64,000 nt of DNA from Mycobacterium sp. IS-3022 (GTDB lineage Bacteria; Actinomycetota; Actinomycetes; Mycobacteriales; Mycobacteriaceae), in the NCBI RefSeq assembly GCF_001500065.1, contig NZ_LQIN01000002.1:62001-126000 (forward strand), read 5' to 3'. The notes beneath the pieces were generated by a model that was not told the origin of the DNA, made no database searches, and saw only the letters and a program-made list of their open reading frames with translations. Both the position numbers and the translations under genes were made by a program. This document shows, in pieces, positions 24,703 through 33,038 of this stretch (position 1 is its first letter; the number at the start of each line of letters is the position of its first letter).

Positions 24703-24817
24703 ACCGGCCGTCGCCGCCGTCGAGGCGTAACGGGTTGATTACCCGCATCTGCAGGTGCGTGCAATCCACCAGTTAATGGATGCGGGCCCCCCGATGAAGC
24801 GGGCTGAGTCGGCGCGG

Positions 24818-26362
24818 CTAGCCGAACCGGGCACGCAACTCGGTCTTCAGAACCTTGCCGGTGAGGTTGCGCGGCAACGCCTCCACCAGTTCCACGCGTT
24901 CCGGAGACTTGTGTTTGCTCAACCCCCGCGCCTGGCAGTGCTCGGCGAGCATGGGCAGCGTCACCTCGGTTCCGGGCTGAGGCACGACGACCGCGCACAC
25001 CCGTTCGCCGGTGCGCGGGTCCGGCACTCCGATGACCGCGACGTCGGCCACCGCCGGGTGTGTGGCCAAGACGCCCTCGATCTCCAGCGCCGAGATGTTC
25101 TCGGCGTTGCGGATGATCGCGTCCTTGATTCGCCCGGTCACGACGACGTTGCCCTCGGCGTCGATGCGGCCCCGGTCGCCGCTACGGAACCAGCCGTCGG
25201 CGTCGAATGCGTCCGCGTTCAAGGCCTCGTCGACATAGCCGAGGAAGCACTGTGGCCCCTTGAGTCGCAATTCACCTTCCTCGCCCACGCCGACTTCCCG
25301 CTCAAACTCGTCGACGACGCGTACGGACACGCCCGGCACGGGCCTGCCGACCGTGTGATCGAGCACTTCCGGCGCCCCGTCCGGCGGCGGCGAGGTGGCC
25401 ACCGGAAACTCGGTCAGCCCCCAGGAGTTCGCGACCCCGGCAACCGAAAGCGTCTCGCGGACTTGTCGTCCCAACTCCGGGGTGATCGGCGCGCCGCCAC
25501 CTACGCAGCCCCGCAGGTTCGGGAAGAGCGGCTCGCCGCCGTGCTCGCGCTGCGCGGCCATGTAGGCGACGAAGAACGGCGTGGCCGTGCCGAGCAGCGT
25601 GGGTCGGTGCGCGGCGATGGCCAGCGGCCCGGACATCGGATCGAATGCGTCGAACAACACCAGTCGCATACCGGTCAACAGGCTGGCCGCCAACATCGCG
25701 GCACCGCCGATGTGCGACACCGGGAACGGGATCGGGTTGACGTCGCTACTGGAGGCGCCGACCATGCCGACCACGCCCGCCGATCCGGCGACCACGGAGC
25801 GGTCGCTGTGCCGCACCCCCTTCGGCGCTGCGGTGGTGCCCGACGAGTAGTACACCCATCGCGGCAGGGCTCCCGTCGTCGGGGGCGGCGGCAGCGTCAC
25901 CGGGTCACCCGCGGGAAGGCGTAGGCCGTCGGTGAGCGGAGCTTCGTGGTCGACGACCACGACCGTCATCGGCCGCTTCGCCGCAAGATCGTTGGCCAGC
26001 GCGACATGGTCGTAGCCCCGCCACCTACCGGGGACGACGAGGAAATCCGTGCCGAGTTGCGCTGTGGCGAAACCGACTTCGTGCTCCCGCCAGATCGGCA
26101 GGATCGGGTTCTGCACGGCGCCGAGCCGCGTCAGCGCGACCATCACCACCATCGTCTCCAAGGTGGTCGGCAGCTGCCACGACACCACCGTCCCTTCGGC
26201 GACGCCGCGTTCGGCAAGTGCGGCAGCGGTGCGGTGCGCAGCATCCCGCAGCTGCGAACAGGTCAGATGGCGACCGAAGTCGTCGACGAGCACGACACGA
26301 TCGGGGTGCTCCCCCGCCGCCGCGTCGACCAGACCCCAGTATGTCTCCGCCTGCGCACTCAT
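24818..26362 (-). CDS. Acyl-CoA ligase (AMP-binding, FadD type)
   Basis: 514 residues. P-loop YYSSGTTAAPKGV (about residue 180), NSWGLTEFPV, WFRSGDRGRID, the hinge VTGRIKDAIIRNAENIS and the catalytic Lys in LTGKVLKTE near the C-terminus. The hinge and N-terminal WGLVDAAAGEHPDRV resemble cyclohexanecarboxylate/steroid-acid CoA ligases of actinobacteria. Its ATG overlaps the stop of a FadE, and that FadE overlaps a second, so ligase and paired dehydrogenases form one operon (28517 to 24818). It presumably loads the acid that the FadE pair desaturates. Confidence 0.88.
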   Translation of the reverse strand: MSAQAETYWGLVDAAAGEHPDRVVLVDDFGRHLTCSQLRDAAHRTAAALAERGVAEGTVVSWQLPTTLETMVVMVALTRLGAVQNPILPIWREHEVGFATAQLGTDFLVVPGRWRGYDHVALANDLAAKRPMTVVVVDHEAPLTDGLRLPAGDPVTLPPPPTTGALPRWVYYSSGTTAAPKGVRHSDRSVVAGSAGVVGMVGASSSDVNPIPFPVSHIGGAAMLAASLLTGMRLVLFDAFDPMSGPLAIAAHRPTLLGTATPFFVAYMAAQREHGGEPLFPNLRGCVGGGAPITPELGRQVRETLSVAGVANSWGLTEFPVATSPPPDGAPEVLDHTVGRPVPGVSVRVVDEFEREVGVGEEGELRLKGPQCFLGYVDEALNADAFDADGWFRSGDRGRIDAEGNVVVTGRIKDAIIRNAENISALEIEGVLATHPAVADVAVIGVPDPRTGERVCAVVVPQPGTEVTLPMLAEHCQARGLSKHKSPERVELVEALPRNLTGKVLKTELRARFG

Positions 26363-27561
26363 GAGGTCGGCAGCATCATCCGCCGCTTGGCGAGGATGTT
26401 GCGCATCATCTCAGAGCTTCCTCCGGAGACGGTGTACGCACGGGACCACAACCAGCATTCGCGCAATCGCTCCTCGGCCTGCTTAACCGTCGGGTCGACC
26501 GACCCGTCCGTGCACACCGTAGCCGCGAGCTGGGCGCCGTAGGCGGAAACCCGGTGGTAGGTCTCGGCGAAACTCAGTTTCGCGATCGAGCCGTCGCCCG
26601 GCTGGTCCGCACCGGCGATCAGCCGCTCGACATGGTCGTCGATGAAGGCCTTCGCCACCTCGACCTCGACCGCGAGTTCGGCGATGGTCTGCCGGATGTC
26701 GTTGTGCACCAGTGCGGATACACCGTCCAGCAGCCCGTTGCGGGCGACGGTGACGAGGTCGTCGATCAACAGCTCCAGCAGGATGACATTGCCGCCGATG
26801 CCGAAGCGTTCGAAGTCCAGGCCTGTCATGATGATCGACCAGCCCTGGCCCACCTCGCCGATGAGGCTGTCGGCGTCGACCGTCACGGCGGTCATGAACA
26901 CCTCGTTGACCTCGATGGCGTCACCGACGGTCCGGATCGGGCGCACCTCGACGCCGGGCGCCGACAGCGGAACGGCGAACACCGAGAGGCCGTGATGCCG
27001 CGACGACGCCGTGTCGGTGCGGATCAGTGCCAAACCCATGTCGGCCCAGTGCCCGTCGGTGATCCAGATCTTCTGTCCGTCGATGACCCATGTGCCGTCG
27101 TCTTGCCGCACACCTCGGCTCCGGACACCGGCGATGTCGCTGCCCGCGTCGGGTTCGCTGAGCAGCTGGCACCACACATGCTCGCTGCGCCGGATCGGTG
27201 GCAGCAGCCTGCGCTTCTGCTCGTCGGACCCGAAGTGCAGCAACACGTGTGCGGCCAAGTTGACCTGGTCGACCGGACGTGGTGCGCGGGCCCGCAGGAT
27301 CTCCTCGCTGACGATCCGGTCATGAAGCGGATGGTGATCGGCGCGTCCGCCGTATTCGACAGGCCAGTCCGCACCCACGAATCCGGCGTCGAACAGCCCG
27401 GCGAACCATGCGCGCAACTGGGCTTCCTGCTCGGCGTTCTCGGGTGCGCGATGTCCTTCACGCGCCTCGATGGGAGGCGCATGCTCGGCGATATGCGCGC
27501 GCACCCGGCTCCTGAAGTCGGTCAGCTCCGAATCGCTCGGCCGGTTCCCGTACCCGCTCAC
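26359..27561 (-). CDS. Acyl-CoA dehydrogenase, long subunit of a FadE pair
   Basis: 400 residues from GTG at 27561, which overlaps the preceding stop (GTGA); an upstream open stretch is ignored. Full acyl-CoA dehydrogenase layout: DWPVEYGGRADHHP, CQLLSEPDAGSDIAG, WVIDGQKIWITDGHWAD and a C-terminal TVSGGSSEMMRNILAKRRM. It is coupled to a shorter FadE upstream. Mycobacterial steroid catabolism uses such heteromeric alpha2beta2 FadE pairs (for example ChsE1-ChsE2) in place of homotetramers, so this gene and 27558-28517 probably form one enzyme. Confidence 0.88.
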   Translation of the reverse strand: MSGYGNRPSDSELTDFRSRVRAHIAEHAPPIEAREGHRAPENAEQEAQLRAWFAGLFDAGFVGADWPVEYGGRADHHPLHDRIVSEEILRARAPRPVDQVNLAAHVLLHFGSDEQKRRLLPPIRRSEHVWCQLLSEPDAGSDIAGVRSRGVRQDDGTWVIDGQKIWITDGHWADMGLALIRTDTASSRHHGLSVFAVPLSAPGVEVRPIRTVGDAIEVNEVFMTAVTVDADSLIGEVGQGWSIIMTGLDFERFGIGGNVILLELLIDDLVTVARNGLLDGVSALVHNDIRQTIAELAVEVEVAKAFIDDHVERLIAGADQPGDGSIAKLSFAETYHRVSAYGAQLAATVCTDGSVDPTVKQAEERLRECWLWSRAYTVSGGSSEMMRNILAKRRMMLPTS

Positions 27562-28517
27562 CAGCCGGACACCTCCGCGAACAGTGCATGACTCGACCGG
27601 ACGGTGCCGATCAGATGGCCGTTGGTGAAGACCCGGCGCAATTCGTAGTGCAGTGGATACTCCCAGGTGAAACCGATACCGCCGGACAGCTGCATGCACT
27701 CGTCCACCGCCGCAGTGCCTTTCGCCGCGACGAAGGCGTGTGCGGCGGTCGTGAGCGCGGTGGCACGATCGTCGTCGGCGGCGATCGCGCGGGCCGCCTT
27801 CATCACGACGGCGCGGGCCTTGACCTCGAAGACGAGGAGGTCGACGAGCCGATGCTGGATCGCTTGAAAGCTGGCGATCGGCGCGCCGAACGCGATGCGC
27901 TCTTTCAGGTATGCGGTCAGCCGCTCCAGGGTCATGGACACCGCGCCGACGGAATCGGCGGCGATGAGCAGCCGGGCCATCCCGAGCAACTGGTCACTCC
28001 GTTGCGCTGGCCCGATCAGCGTGCTCGCCACCCCAGCGAGATCGACGCGTAACACCGGCCTGGTGACGTCGAGCAGGTCGCCGTCCAGCCGGGTCTGTCG
28101 GCCATCGAGGTCCCCTATGAGGTGGATTCCGTTGCGCCCCACGGTGACTACCAAGTCGACCTCGTCACCGCGGATGACACGCGCGGAGTCGTCGGCGACG
28201 GTGAAGCCGGCGGTCGCCGTGCCCGCCAGCAGCCGGGGCAGCCAGCCGTCCCGCACCTCGTCGGGCGCGGAGGCGACCGCCGCGGCCGCCATCGTGGTGC
28301 CGAACCATGCGGACCTGTCCTGCGCCCGACCGAGTTCCTCTGCCACGACGCAGGTTTCGACCGGACGCCAACCCACGCCGCCCAGCGTCTCGTCGACGAG
28401 CAGTCCCGTCCAGTCCATCGCCGCGAGGTCCTCGACGGATTCCTTTTCTCTGCGCTCGGACAGAAACTCCCGCGCGGACGCCCTCAGCAGATCGAGGTCG
28501 ACGTCCTCATCGGACAT
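27558..28517 (-). CDS. Acyl-CoA dehydrogenase, short subunit of a FadE pair
   Basis: 319 residues, about 80 shorter than its partner: much of the N-terminal and middle domains is reduced, while the C-terminal FAD/helical part is intact (LKERIAFGAPIASFQAIQHRL, LSGGIGFTWEYPLH). This matches the short partner of heteromeric mycobacterial FadEs. The start lies seven bases after the amidohydrolase stop and its stop overlaps the long subunit. Stoichiometric expression is implied by the coupling. Confidence 0.87.
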   Translation of the reverse strand: MSDEDVDLDLLRASAREFLSERREKESVEDLAAMDWTGLLVDETLGGVGWRPVETCVVAEELGRAQDRSAWFGTTMAAAAVASAPDEVRDGWLPRLLAGTATAGFTVADDSARVIRGDEVDLVVTVGRNGIHLIGDLDGRQTRLDGDLLDVTRPVLRVDLAGVASTLIGPAQRSDQLLGMARLLIAADSVGAVSMTLERLTAYLKERIAFGAPIASFQAIQHRLVDLLVFEVKARAVVMKAARAIAADDDRATALTTAAHAFVAAKGTAAVDECMQLSGGIGFTWEYPLHYELRRVFTNGHLIGTVRSSHALFAEVSGW

Positions 28518-28524
28518 CAGACGG

Positions 28525-29721
28525 CTAACTCCGGGACACCAGCTGGTCGGCGTTGTCGCGCATGATCCGCTTCTTGGCCGCGTCGTCGAGCGGGTCGAGC
28601 AGTTTGACGAAGTCAGCCGGTTCGGCCAGGCCCTCGGCGTGCGGGTAATCCGAACCCATCACCAGCACGTCGTCGTGACCGAGGGCGGTGACGATGCCCG
28701 GGATGTCGTCCTCGGGGTACGGCACGACGCGGACGTGGTGACGAAATATCGCCGACGGCCGCTCCGTCAGCTTGCCTCCGATCCACGGGCCGTTGCGCCC
28801 CATACCGCGGCTCTTGTCCATGTGCTTGACGAAGAACGGCACCCATTCTGCGCCATGTTCGGCGACCAGCACGTTGAGTTTCGGGAACCGGCCGAACAGG
28901 TTGTCGAAGATCAACGCCGAGAGCGTGTCCTCGATCGGCCGCTGACCGTAGATGTTCATCCACTGCCACGCCGACATGTGCCACGAAGCAGGGTCGGGGT
29001 TGTGGCCCCACGCCGGCGAGATCGCGTTGAAATACCAGAACGGCATGATGTGGTACACCAGCACGCAGCCGGCCTCCTGCAGCCGCGCGTAGACCGGATC
29101 GAAATACGGATCGCCCGGCGAACGCCCGTAGGCGGGGCCGGTCGGCAGCATCACGAACTTGGCGCCCGCTGCGATGATCGCCTCCGTCTCGGCGACCGCG
29201 GAATCGACGTCGCGCAGCGACAACAGCGCGGTGGCGTAGATCTTGTCCTGGTAGTTGAAACCCCACTCGTCGTCGATCCAGCGGTTGAACGACCGCAGGT
29301 TCGCATACAGCGCCGCGGTGTCGTCGACGTAGTGTTCAGCGGCCAGCGCCATCCCGCTCGGATAGATCACCAGCCGCTCGACGTTCTGCCGGGCCATCAC
29401 CGCGAGCCGAGCCGAACGTTCGATGTACTCCGGCTGCATGGGCTGCGGCTCGTAGGTCTCCTCGGGATTGCCCGAGCCCATCTGGCGCAACATCTCCTTC
29501 AGGGAACCGGGGCGGTACGCCACGTCCAGGCCGAGCCCGCCCTCGCTGTTGAACGTCGCCACGCGGCGGCCCGCGAGGATCACCTCCACGCCGTCGGCCC
29601 CTCGCACCGTCGTGATGGCCCGATCGTGAAACTGCTTGGGCAGATACCGGGTAAACGCATCGCGCGTCTCGTAGCAGTGCGTATCGCAGTCAAAAATCCC
29701 GTAGTCCAGTTTCGTCGTCAC
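28525..29721 (-). CDS. Amidohydrolase-superfamily protein (PF04909-like), paralog 2
   Basis: 398 residues from GTG at 29721, which has AAGGAG at correct spacing; a longer frame up to 29772 would cover the operator and is less likely. Motifs: FDCDTHCYETRDAFTRYLP, VLVYHIMPFWY with a barrel His, AEHGAEW, and GSDYPHAEGLAEP. As in its paralogs, the second His of H-x-H is Tyr. It heads an operon with the FadE pair and the ligase (29721 to 24818), so it probably acts on the same substrate line. It is the most divergent of the three copies. Confidence 0.84.
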   Translation of the reverse strand: MTTKLDYGIFDCDTHCYETRDAFTRYLPKQFHDRAITTVRGADGVEVILAGRRVATFNSEGGLGLDVAYRPGSLKEMLRQMGSGNPEETYEPQPMQPEYIERSARLAVMARQNVERLVIYPSGMALAAEHYVDDTAALYANLRSFNRWIDDEWGFNYQDKIYATALLSLRDVDSAVAETEAIIAAGAKFVMLPTGPAYGRSPGDPYFDPVYARLQEAGCVLVYHIMPFWYFNAISPAWGHNPDPASWHMSAWQWMNIYGQRPIEDTLSALIFDNLFGRFPKLNVLVAEHGAEWVPFFVKHMDKSRGMGRNGPWIGGKLTERPSAIFRHHVRVVPYPEDDIPGIVTALGHDDVLVMGSDYPHAEGLAEPADFVKLLDPLDDAAKKRIMRDNADQLVSRS

Positions 29722-29739
29722 GACCGGCTCCTTCACGAA

Positions 29740-29757
29740 CGAGAATCCGTATTCTCC
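29740..29757. promoter_or_regulatory. 18-bp operator, copy C (CGAGAAT-CCGT-ATTCTCC)
   Basis: GAGAAT and ATTCTC are a perfect six-base inverted repeat with spacing four. It sits 19 bases upstream of the amidohydrolase start (29721) and about 70 bases before the divergent FadE (29828). It could therefore repress both the 29721-24818 and the 29828-31835 operons. Confidence 0.7.
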
Positions 29758-29827
29758 TAATCCAGAAAACATACTATCCTCGGCCGAGAATGCCTATCCC
29801 GGGCGGAACACGCACGCAAAGGACCAC

Positions 29828-30925
29828 ATGACCGCTAGCGAGGCCGACGCACTCCGACAGGCCGTGCGCGAATTCCTGGGTTCCGCCTCGCCGTCGAGTC
29901 GAGTCCGCGAGCTCATGGCCACCGAAGAGGGTTGCGACACTGCGGTGTGGTCGCAAATGGCCAACGAACTGGGCCTGCACGGCATCGCCGTGCCCGAAGA
30001 ATTCGGCGGCGCCGGTGCGGGATTGCCCGAAGTCGTGGTCGTCTTCGAGGAGATGGGTGCAGCCTTGCTGTGCGCGCCGTTCTTCTCCACGGTCGCGATG
30101 GCTATCCCGACGCTGCTCGGCAGCGGTGACGCCACCGCGATGAAGGAGTACCTGCCCGCGCTCGTCGACGGTGCGAGTACCGCCACGGTGGTATTCAACG
30201 GCACCCTCGACGCCTGGGATCCCGACACGGTGACACTGACCGCGCGCAGAGACGGCGCCGGCTATCGAATCGACGGTGGCGCCGAGCGCGTCCTCGACGG
30301 GCATACCGCCAATACCGTTCTGGCCGTTGCGAATACCGACGCAGGCACATCGCTGTTCGCGGTGAGCGCGAATGCCGACGGGCTTCGCCGCGAGCCGCTG
30401 GCGACGCTCGACCAGACGCGCAAGGTCGCCAGGCTGAGCTTCGACGGCGTCAGCGCCCGGTTGATCGGCGCGGACGGCGGCGCCGCGGCCGGACTGGAGC
30501 GGGCATATCGCCTCGCCCTCATTGCGCTCGCCGCCGAACAGGTCGGTGCGGCACAGCGATGCCTCGACATGGCCGTGAACTACGCGAAGGAACGGATCCA
30601 GTTCGGCCGTGCCATCGGCAGCTTCCAGGCGGTCAAACACCGCTGCGCGGACATGCTGGTGCTGGTGGAGGGCGCCCGATCCGCCGCCCGGCACGCCGCC
30701 GAAACCGACGGTGAGGAGCAGGCGTTGGCGGCGTCGGTGGCCAAGCTGGCGTGCTCGGAGGCGTTCCTGCAGGTTGCGCTGGACAATATGCGGATCCACG
30801 GTGGCATCGGGTTCACCTGGGAACACGACGCACACCTCTACGTCCGTCGCGCGAAATCTTCCCAGCTGATCTTTGGTACCCCCGACTACCACGCCCAGCG
30901 CCTGGCAACCCTCGTCAGCACCTGA
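29828..30925 (+). CDS. Acyl-CoA dehydrogenase (FadE, short type)
   Basis: 365 residues. VPEEFGGAGAGLPEVVVVFEE in the N-terminal domain, YAKERIQFGRAIGSFQAVKHR and IHGGIGFTWEHDAHLY in the C-terminal domain. The central SEPGAGSD motif is absent, so this resembles FadE28-type short subunits of heteromeric dehydrogenases. No long partner is adjacent on this strand; it might pair with one of the divergent FadEs. An F420-type oxidoreductase follows ten bases later. Confidence 0.85.
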   Translation: MTASEADALRQAVREFLGSASPSSRVRELMATEEGCDTAVWSQMANELGLHGIAVPEEFGGAGAGLPEVVVVFEEMGAALLCAPFFSTVAMAIPTLLGSGDATAMKEYLPALVDGASTATVVFNGTLDAWDPDTVTLTARRDGAGYRIDGGAERVLDGHTANTVLAVANTDAGTSLFAVSANADGLRREPLATLDQTRKVARLSFDGVSARLIGADGGAAAGLERAYRLALIALAAEQVGAAQRCLDMAVNYAKERIQFGRAIGSFQAVKHRCADMLVLVEGARSAARHAAETDGEEQALAASVAKLACSEAFLQVALDNMRIHGGIGFTWEHDAHLYVRRAKSSQLIFGTPDYHAQRLATLVST

Positions 30926-30935
30926 AAGGACAACC

Positions 30936-31835
30936 GTGACCGTTTCGTTCTCGCTCGAACTACCCACCCAGCGGGTGGAGGCCGTAGAAGAGTTCGTCAA
31001 CGCCGACGCGATAGCGGAGATCGCCCGCGCCGCCGAGGCGACTGGATTCGCCGCGGTACATGTCACCGACCACCCGGCGCCCGACGCAAAGTGGCTCGAC
31101 CACGGCGGGCACCACGCCCTCGACCCGTTTGTCGCGCTGTCGTTCGCGGCCACGGCCACCACCGACGTGAAACTGTTGACCAACGTCTACATCGCCGCCT
31201 ATCGCAACCCGTTCCTGGGCGCGAAGTCGATCCAGAGCCTGGCCGTACTGTCCGGTGGGCGGCTGATCCTCGGCACGGCCGCTGGCTACCTGAAACCCGA
31301 ATTTCGGGCGCTCGGAGTCGATTTCGATTCCCGGGCCGCGTTGCTCGACGAGGCGCTCGATGTACTGAGCCAGGTTTTTACCGGAGAAGACGTCGCATAT
31401 GAGGGCACGTCGTTCAACGCGCGCGGGGTCCGGCTGCGGCCGCTGCCCGCGAGCCTTCCGCCGGTCTGGGTCGGCGGCAACAGCAAGCCCGCCGTGCGGC
31501 GCGCGGTGTCGCGCGCCGAGGGTTGGGCGCCGTTCAACACCTTCGGCTACGCCGCGGCATCACGAACCGCGGAGATCTCCACGCTCGAGGAGCTGGAGTC
31601 CGCGATCGCGTGGGCCAAGAAGTACGCCGCCGAGATCGGCCGCACGGAACCGCTGGACATCTGCTTCTCGGCGGGCAACCTGCTCGACGACGGCAGGTCG
31701 ACCGACGAACGGCACGCCACGATCGCGAAATTGGAAGCGCTCGGAGTGACGTGGCTGACCATCGCGCCCCAAGGCAGCACCCGGGCCGAGGTCATCGATT
31801 ACGCGCACGCGTTCTCCGAGGAGTTCATCGCATAA
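30936..31835 (+). CDS. LLM-class (luciferase-like) F420-dependent oxidoreductase
   Basis: 299 residues of the bacterial luciferase-like TIM barrel: GFAAVHVTDHPAPD near residue 35, LLTNVYIAAYRNPFLGAKSIQSL, GGRLILGTAAGYLKPEF and PPVWVGGNSKPAVRRA. Mycobacterial members usually bind cofactor F420 and oxidise or reduce alcohols, lactones or enones. GTG at 30936 is used, ten bases after FadE. Its last bases overlap the 3' end of the convergent SnoaL-like gene. Confidence 0.85.
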   Translation: MTVSFSLELPTQRVEAVEEFVNADAIAEIARAAEATGFAAVHVTDHPAPDAKWLDHGGHHALDPFVALSFAATATTDVKLLTNVYIAAYRNPFLGAKSIQSLAVLSGGRLILGTAAGYLKPEFRALGVDFDSRAALLDEALDVLSQVFTGEDVAYEGTSFNARGVRLRPLPASLPPVWVGGNSKPAVRRAVSRAEGWAPFNTFGYAAASRTAEISTLEELESAIAWAKKYAAEIGRTEPLDICFSAGNLLDDGRSTDERHATIAKLEALGVTWLTIAPQGSTRAEVIDYAHAFSEEFIA

Positions 31836-32262
31836 GGCTGGCGGCAGAGAACCCGTCGACACCGATGCGCCGGTGAGCGAACAGCCATTGGCCGTCGACG
31901 GCCACCAGGACGTCGCGGTAGCGGCCCCAATGGTCGAGTCCGGCGTCGGTGTGCACGGCGAAATAGCTGCTGACTTCGACACGGTCACGGTCAACGTGCC
32001 CGAAGCGGACGCTCGAGACGTGGTGGCTGACGTAGGAGGGAGCCGGGCGGGCGGGGTCGGGCTCCCTGGCCATCGCGGCACCGAGGCCCGCCTCGATCGC
32101 CGCGGGTCCCGTCAGCGGTTCGGGGCCGCCGCTGAACTCGAGGACGCCGTCGGCGGCGAAACACTGCGCCAGCGCGTGGAGATCGAACCGATCGGTGGCG
32201 GCGGTGTAATCAGATAGCGTCTGCCGAACCGACTCTCGAATTTCGAGCTTCCAGCTGTCCAT
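31825..32262 (-). CDS. SnoaL/NTF2-like small protein
   Basis: 145 residues of a cone-shaped NTF2-like fold: DYTAATDRFDLHALAQCFAAD at residues 18-38 (a widely conserved segment), YVSHHVSSVRFG, and WLFAHRRIGVDGF near the end. Family members include steroid isomerases, polyketide cyclases, dehydratases and ring-hydroxylating dioxygenase beta-like proteins, so the function is open. It is divergent from the isochorismatase-like gene. Confidence 0.8.
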   Translation of the reverse strand: MDSWKLEIRESVRQTLSDYTAATDRFDLHALAQCFAADGVLEFSGGPEPLTGPAAIEAGLGAAMAREPDPARPAPSYVSHHVSSVRFGHVDRDRVEVSSYFAVHTDAGLDHWGRYRDVLVAVDGQWLFAHRRIGVDGFSAASLMR

Positions 32263-32295
32263 TTCGCCTCCCTGTAAACATAAGTTGCCGCGTCA

Positions 32296-32313
32296 CGATA
32301 ACGTGTGTTCTCA
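32296..32313. promoter_or_regulatory. 18-bp operator, copy D (CGATAAC-GTGT-GTTCTCA), touching a start codon
   Basis: Right arm 6 of 7, left arm 4 of 7, spacing four. The final A is the first base of the ATG at 32313. With no ribosome binding site before that ATG, the message may be leaderless and the operator would cover the promoter start region. Confidence 0.5.
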
Positions 32314-32948
32314 TGCCGAAACCACACCTGTTCGATCTGCTCAATCCCGCCACCACCGCCCTGGTCACCCAGGAGTGCCAGGGCGGAGTGATCGGCCCGC
32401 AAGCCGGCCTGCCGATGCTCGCAGAAGAAGCGCGCCGAGAAGCGATTCCGAACATCGCCACCCTGCTCGACGTCGCCCGCGCGGCCGGGGTCACGGTTGC
32501 GCACTGCCTCATCGAGAAGCGCCCCGACAACCGCGGCTCCAACACCAACGCCCGACTGTTCATGGCGGGCAAGTCCTTCGCCGCCGACTTGACGCCCGGA
32601 AGTCCCGGCGCATCCCTGCTGCCGGAACTCGGCCAGGCTCCCGGCGACATCGTCCTGACCCGCCTGCACGGCGTCGGACCCATGACCGGCACCGACCTCG
32701 ACTCTGTACTGCGCAACCTGAACATCAGCACGATTGTGGGAGTGGGTGTTTCGGTCAACGTAGCGATCACGAACTTCGTGATGGACGCCGTCAACCGCAG
32801 CTACCAGTTCGTGCTGCCGCGCGATGCGGTGAGCGGGTATCCACGCGAATACGCGGAGTCTGTCATCGACAACACGTTGAGCCTGCTCGCGACGGTGACC
32901 ACCACCGATGAGGTGGTCAAAGCGTGGAAAGAGATCGCAGGCACATAG
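32313..32948 (+). CDS. Isochorismatase-fold protein lacking the catalytic cysteine
   Basis: 211 residues of the cysteine-hydrolase/isochorismatase fold. In active members Asp, Lys and Cys form the triad. Here the first position is within TALVTQECQGG, the Lys region reads LTRLHGVGPMTGTDLD with no Lys, and the Cys site is VGVSVNVAITNFV with Ala. So all three usual triad residues appear changed. Similar Cys-less proteins are, to my knowledge, common in actinobacteria, but no reaction is established that I can cite. It sits alone between a SnoaL-like gene and amidohydrolase paralog 3. Confidence 0.78.
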   Translation: MPKPHLFDLLNPATTALVTQECQGGVIGPQAGLPMLAEEARREAIPNIATLLDVARAAGVTVAHCLIEKRPDNRGSNTNARLFMAGKSFAADLTPGSPGASLLPELGQAPGDIVLTRLHGVGPMTGTDLDSVLRNLNISTIVGVGVSVNVAITNFVMDAVNRSYQFVLPRDAVSGYPREYAESVIDNTLSLLATVTTTDEVVKAWKEIAGT

Positions 32949-32976
32949 CCCTGATATGGATGTTGCCCAAGCTTGG

Positions 32977-32993
32977 TGATAACGTCATTCTCA
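32977..32993. promoter_or_regulatory. Operator-like site, copy I (TGATAAC-GTC-ATTCTCA, spacing three)
   Basis: Right arm perfect, left arm 5 of 7, but the spacer is three rather than four. It lies 46 bases upstream of the amidohydrolase paralog 3 start at 33039. Weaker than the N4 copies. Confidence 0.4.
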
Positions 32994-33038
32994 CAGACCG
33001 TAAACGGTCATATTCGCTGCTCTGAGGAGGTCGGCTCC

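Noticed and set aside
24703..24817. Strong hairpin terminator between the convergent amidohydrolase and ligase
   Set aside because: Only a weak five-base stem (CGGGT/ACCCG) without a U-run is visible; not enough to call.
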